From assembly GCA_002358965.1 (NCBI GenBank), contig DEPW01000013.1, positions 4,663-20,407 on the forward strand: a DNA stretch of 15,745 bases. Reading direction: 5' to 3'. This document shows positions 14,845-15,745 of this stretch, piece by piece. Every line of letters starts with the position of its first letter. Positions within the stretch are counted from its first letter, which is position 1. This stretch comes from Bacteroidales bacterium UBA3382 (GTDB lineage: Bacteria > Bacteroidota > Bacteroidia > Bacteroidales > UBA932). The translations under genes were made by a program, and so were the position numbers. The notes beneath the pieces were generated by a model. It did no database searches and was not told the origin of the DNA. It saw nothing but the letters and a program-made list of their open reading frames with translations.

Positions 14845-15678
14845 TTATTTTTCGAAAAATGACTGAATAGTTTCTTTGTTACGGTAAACCGCATTGAACA
14901 AGGCCTCTATGTTCACCTTGCTCTCGGCTCCGGCCGCGTTCGGCAGCACCTGGATCATGCCTGCCGCATTGGCCTCGCGGTAAAGTGCGGTTTCGTCAAC
15001 CGTACCGCTGTAATCGAAATACAGTTTGTCGGTAATCTGCTGTATGGTAGCGTTCAGCAGCACTCTTTCCTTGTCAAGGATGATGATCGGATCTATGACA
15101 TTCTCCACATCTTTCACCTGATGCGTCGAAATGATGATTATCCTGTTTTCGGTACTGAGCCTTACGATGAGGGAACGGAATGTGGCTTTTGACGGGATGT
15201 CGAGACCGTTTGTAGGCTCGTCCATGAGCAGATACTTCGTGCCGAGCGACAGGGCAAAGGCAAGATGGGCCTTTTTCTGCTGGCCGAAAGACATTTTAGG
15301 GAACGGCCTCGAAGGGTCTATCTCGAATTCCTTCGCAAACTCCATGAAAGTGTCAAGGCTGAAGTTAGGGTAAAACCTTCCGTTTTCCTTGACAAAGGTG
15401 ATTACCTTTCCTTTGGGGACAGGTATTTCGTCCGGGACATAATAGATGCTGTCCAGGAAAGACGGCAGCCTGAGTTCAGGCCTTACATTGTCGACTTCTA
15501 TCCTTCCATTGGAATGCCTGCTTTGCTGCAGGGAACAGATCAGCTTCAACAGGGTGGTCTTCCCCACCCCGTTTTCGCCGAGCAATCCGTAGATTGAACC
15601 TTCCTTAAAATCCACGGACAGATTCCGGAACACGGGCACAGCACCGTAACCGAAAGTAAGATTGCTGATTTTGATCAT
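14845..15678 (-). CDS. ABC transporter ATP-binding protein (ABC-2 partner)
   Basis: A 277-aa cytoplasmic ATPase and first gene of the operon. Motifs: Walker A GENGVGKTT (34-42), signature SFGQQKK (130-136, in place of LSGGQ), Walker B YLLMDEP (149-155), D-loop GLD (158-160) and H-loop His186 in STHQ. The Q-loop position reads YYVPDE (79-84) without a clear glutamine, as is seen in several YtrA-linked ATPases. A C-terminal extension of about 70 residues follows the nucleotide domain. The ATG at 15678 begins a standard N-terminal strand (MIKISNLTFGYG). The operator and -7 element lie directly upstream. The permease gene starts 8 nt after its stop codon. Confidence 0.93.
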   Translation of the reverse strand: MIKISNLTFGYGAVPVFRNLSVDFKEGSIYGLLGENGVGKTTLLKLICSLQQSRHSNGRIEVDNVRPELRLPSFLDSIYYVPDEIPVPKGKVITFVKENGRFYPNFSLDTFMEFAKEFEIDPSRPFPKMSFGQQKKAHLAFALSLGTKYLLMDEPTNGLDIPSKATFRSLIVRLSTENRIIIISTHQVKDVENVIDPIIILDKERVLLNATIQQITDKLYFDYSGTVDETALYREANAAGMIQVLPNAAGAESKVNIEALFNAVYRNKETIQSFFEK

Positions 15679-15699
15679 AACGCCGCAGTATTATTGTTT

Positions 15700-15723
15700 A
15701 GTGTATTAGTTTAATAATACACT
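15700..15723. promoter_or_regulatory. Probable GntR/YtrA operator (perfect inverted repeat)
   Basis: A perfect 9-bp inverted repeat: AGTGTATTA, a 6-bp centre GTTTAA, then TAATACACT. The outer hexamers AGTGTA and TACACT are separated by 12 bp. This resembles the AGTGTA/TACACT pattern described for the B. subtilis YtrA site, recalled from general knowledge. It lies 21 nt upstream of the ATPase ATG and just downstream of the -7 element, so a bound repressor would sit on the expected transcription start. Confidence 0.75.
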
Positions 15724-15724
15724 G

Positions 15725-15732
15725 CAAATGTA
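15725..15732 (-). promoter_or_regulatory. Bacteroidetes-type -7 element of the ABC-2 operon
   Basis: TACATTTG on the minus strand fully matches TAnnTTTG. It lies 1 bp from the operator. The -33 element would fall at or beyond the window edge and cannot be checked. Confidence 0.6.
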
Positions 15733-15745
15733 AGACGATTTTTTT

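Overview
The window looks like a chromosomal segment from a member of the Bacteroidota, most likely a gut-type Bacteroidales. The reasons are the DUF4988-type surface lipoprotein, the TolC/HlyD/MacB-like efflux genes with Bacteroidetes-style FtsX permeases, the GIN-domain (DUF2807) lipoprotein, several TAnnTTTG promoter elements, and the general lack of Shine-Dalgarno sequences with a few strong exceptions. The genus cannot be fixed from the sequence alone.

Layout. (1) Positions 1-5635, minus strand: a tripartite efflux operon read right to left, consisting of a TolC-like outer membrane factor (5635-4229), a HlyD/MacA-like adaptor (4207-2951), a very short 224-aa FtsX-type permease (2938-2264) and a long FtsX/MacB-type permease that runs off the left edge (2235-1). 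No ATPase for this pump lies in the window. (2) 5636-5859: a divergent regulatory region with three near-identical 15-mers and a sigma-54-like -24 element. (3) 5860-8350, plus strand: a large DUF4988 surface lipoprotein and a small unknown protein. (4) 8355-9399: a REP-associated tyrosine transposase (RAYT) gene bracketed by two 86-bp units, each made of two imperfect 24-bp palindromes separated by exactly 38 bp. It fills almost all of the space between two convergent stop codons. (5) 12898-9401, minus strand: GIN lipoprotein, NtrC-type sigma-54 activator and membrane histidine kinase, tightly packed. (6) 15678-12973, minus strand: ABC-2-type ATPase, permease, YtrA-type GntR repressor and a small outer membrane protein, preceded by a perfect inverted repeat next to a TAnnTTTG element.

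Working model. The kinase/NtrC pair, made together with an envelope lipoprotein, would activate the efflux operon, and perhaps the divergent lipoprotein, through the repeated 15-mers and a sigma-54 promoter. The ABC-2 transporter operon would be autoregulated by its own GntR repressor. This is inference from motifs and gene order. The most unusual pieces are the RAYT/REP element with its mirrored palindrome variants and the repeated-site regulatory region at 5662-5819.
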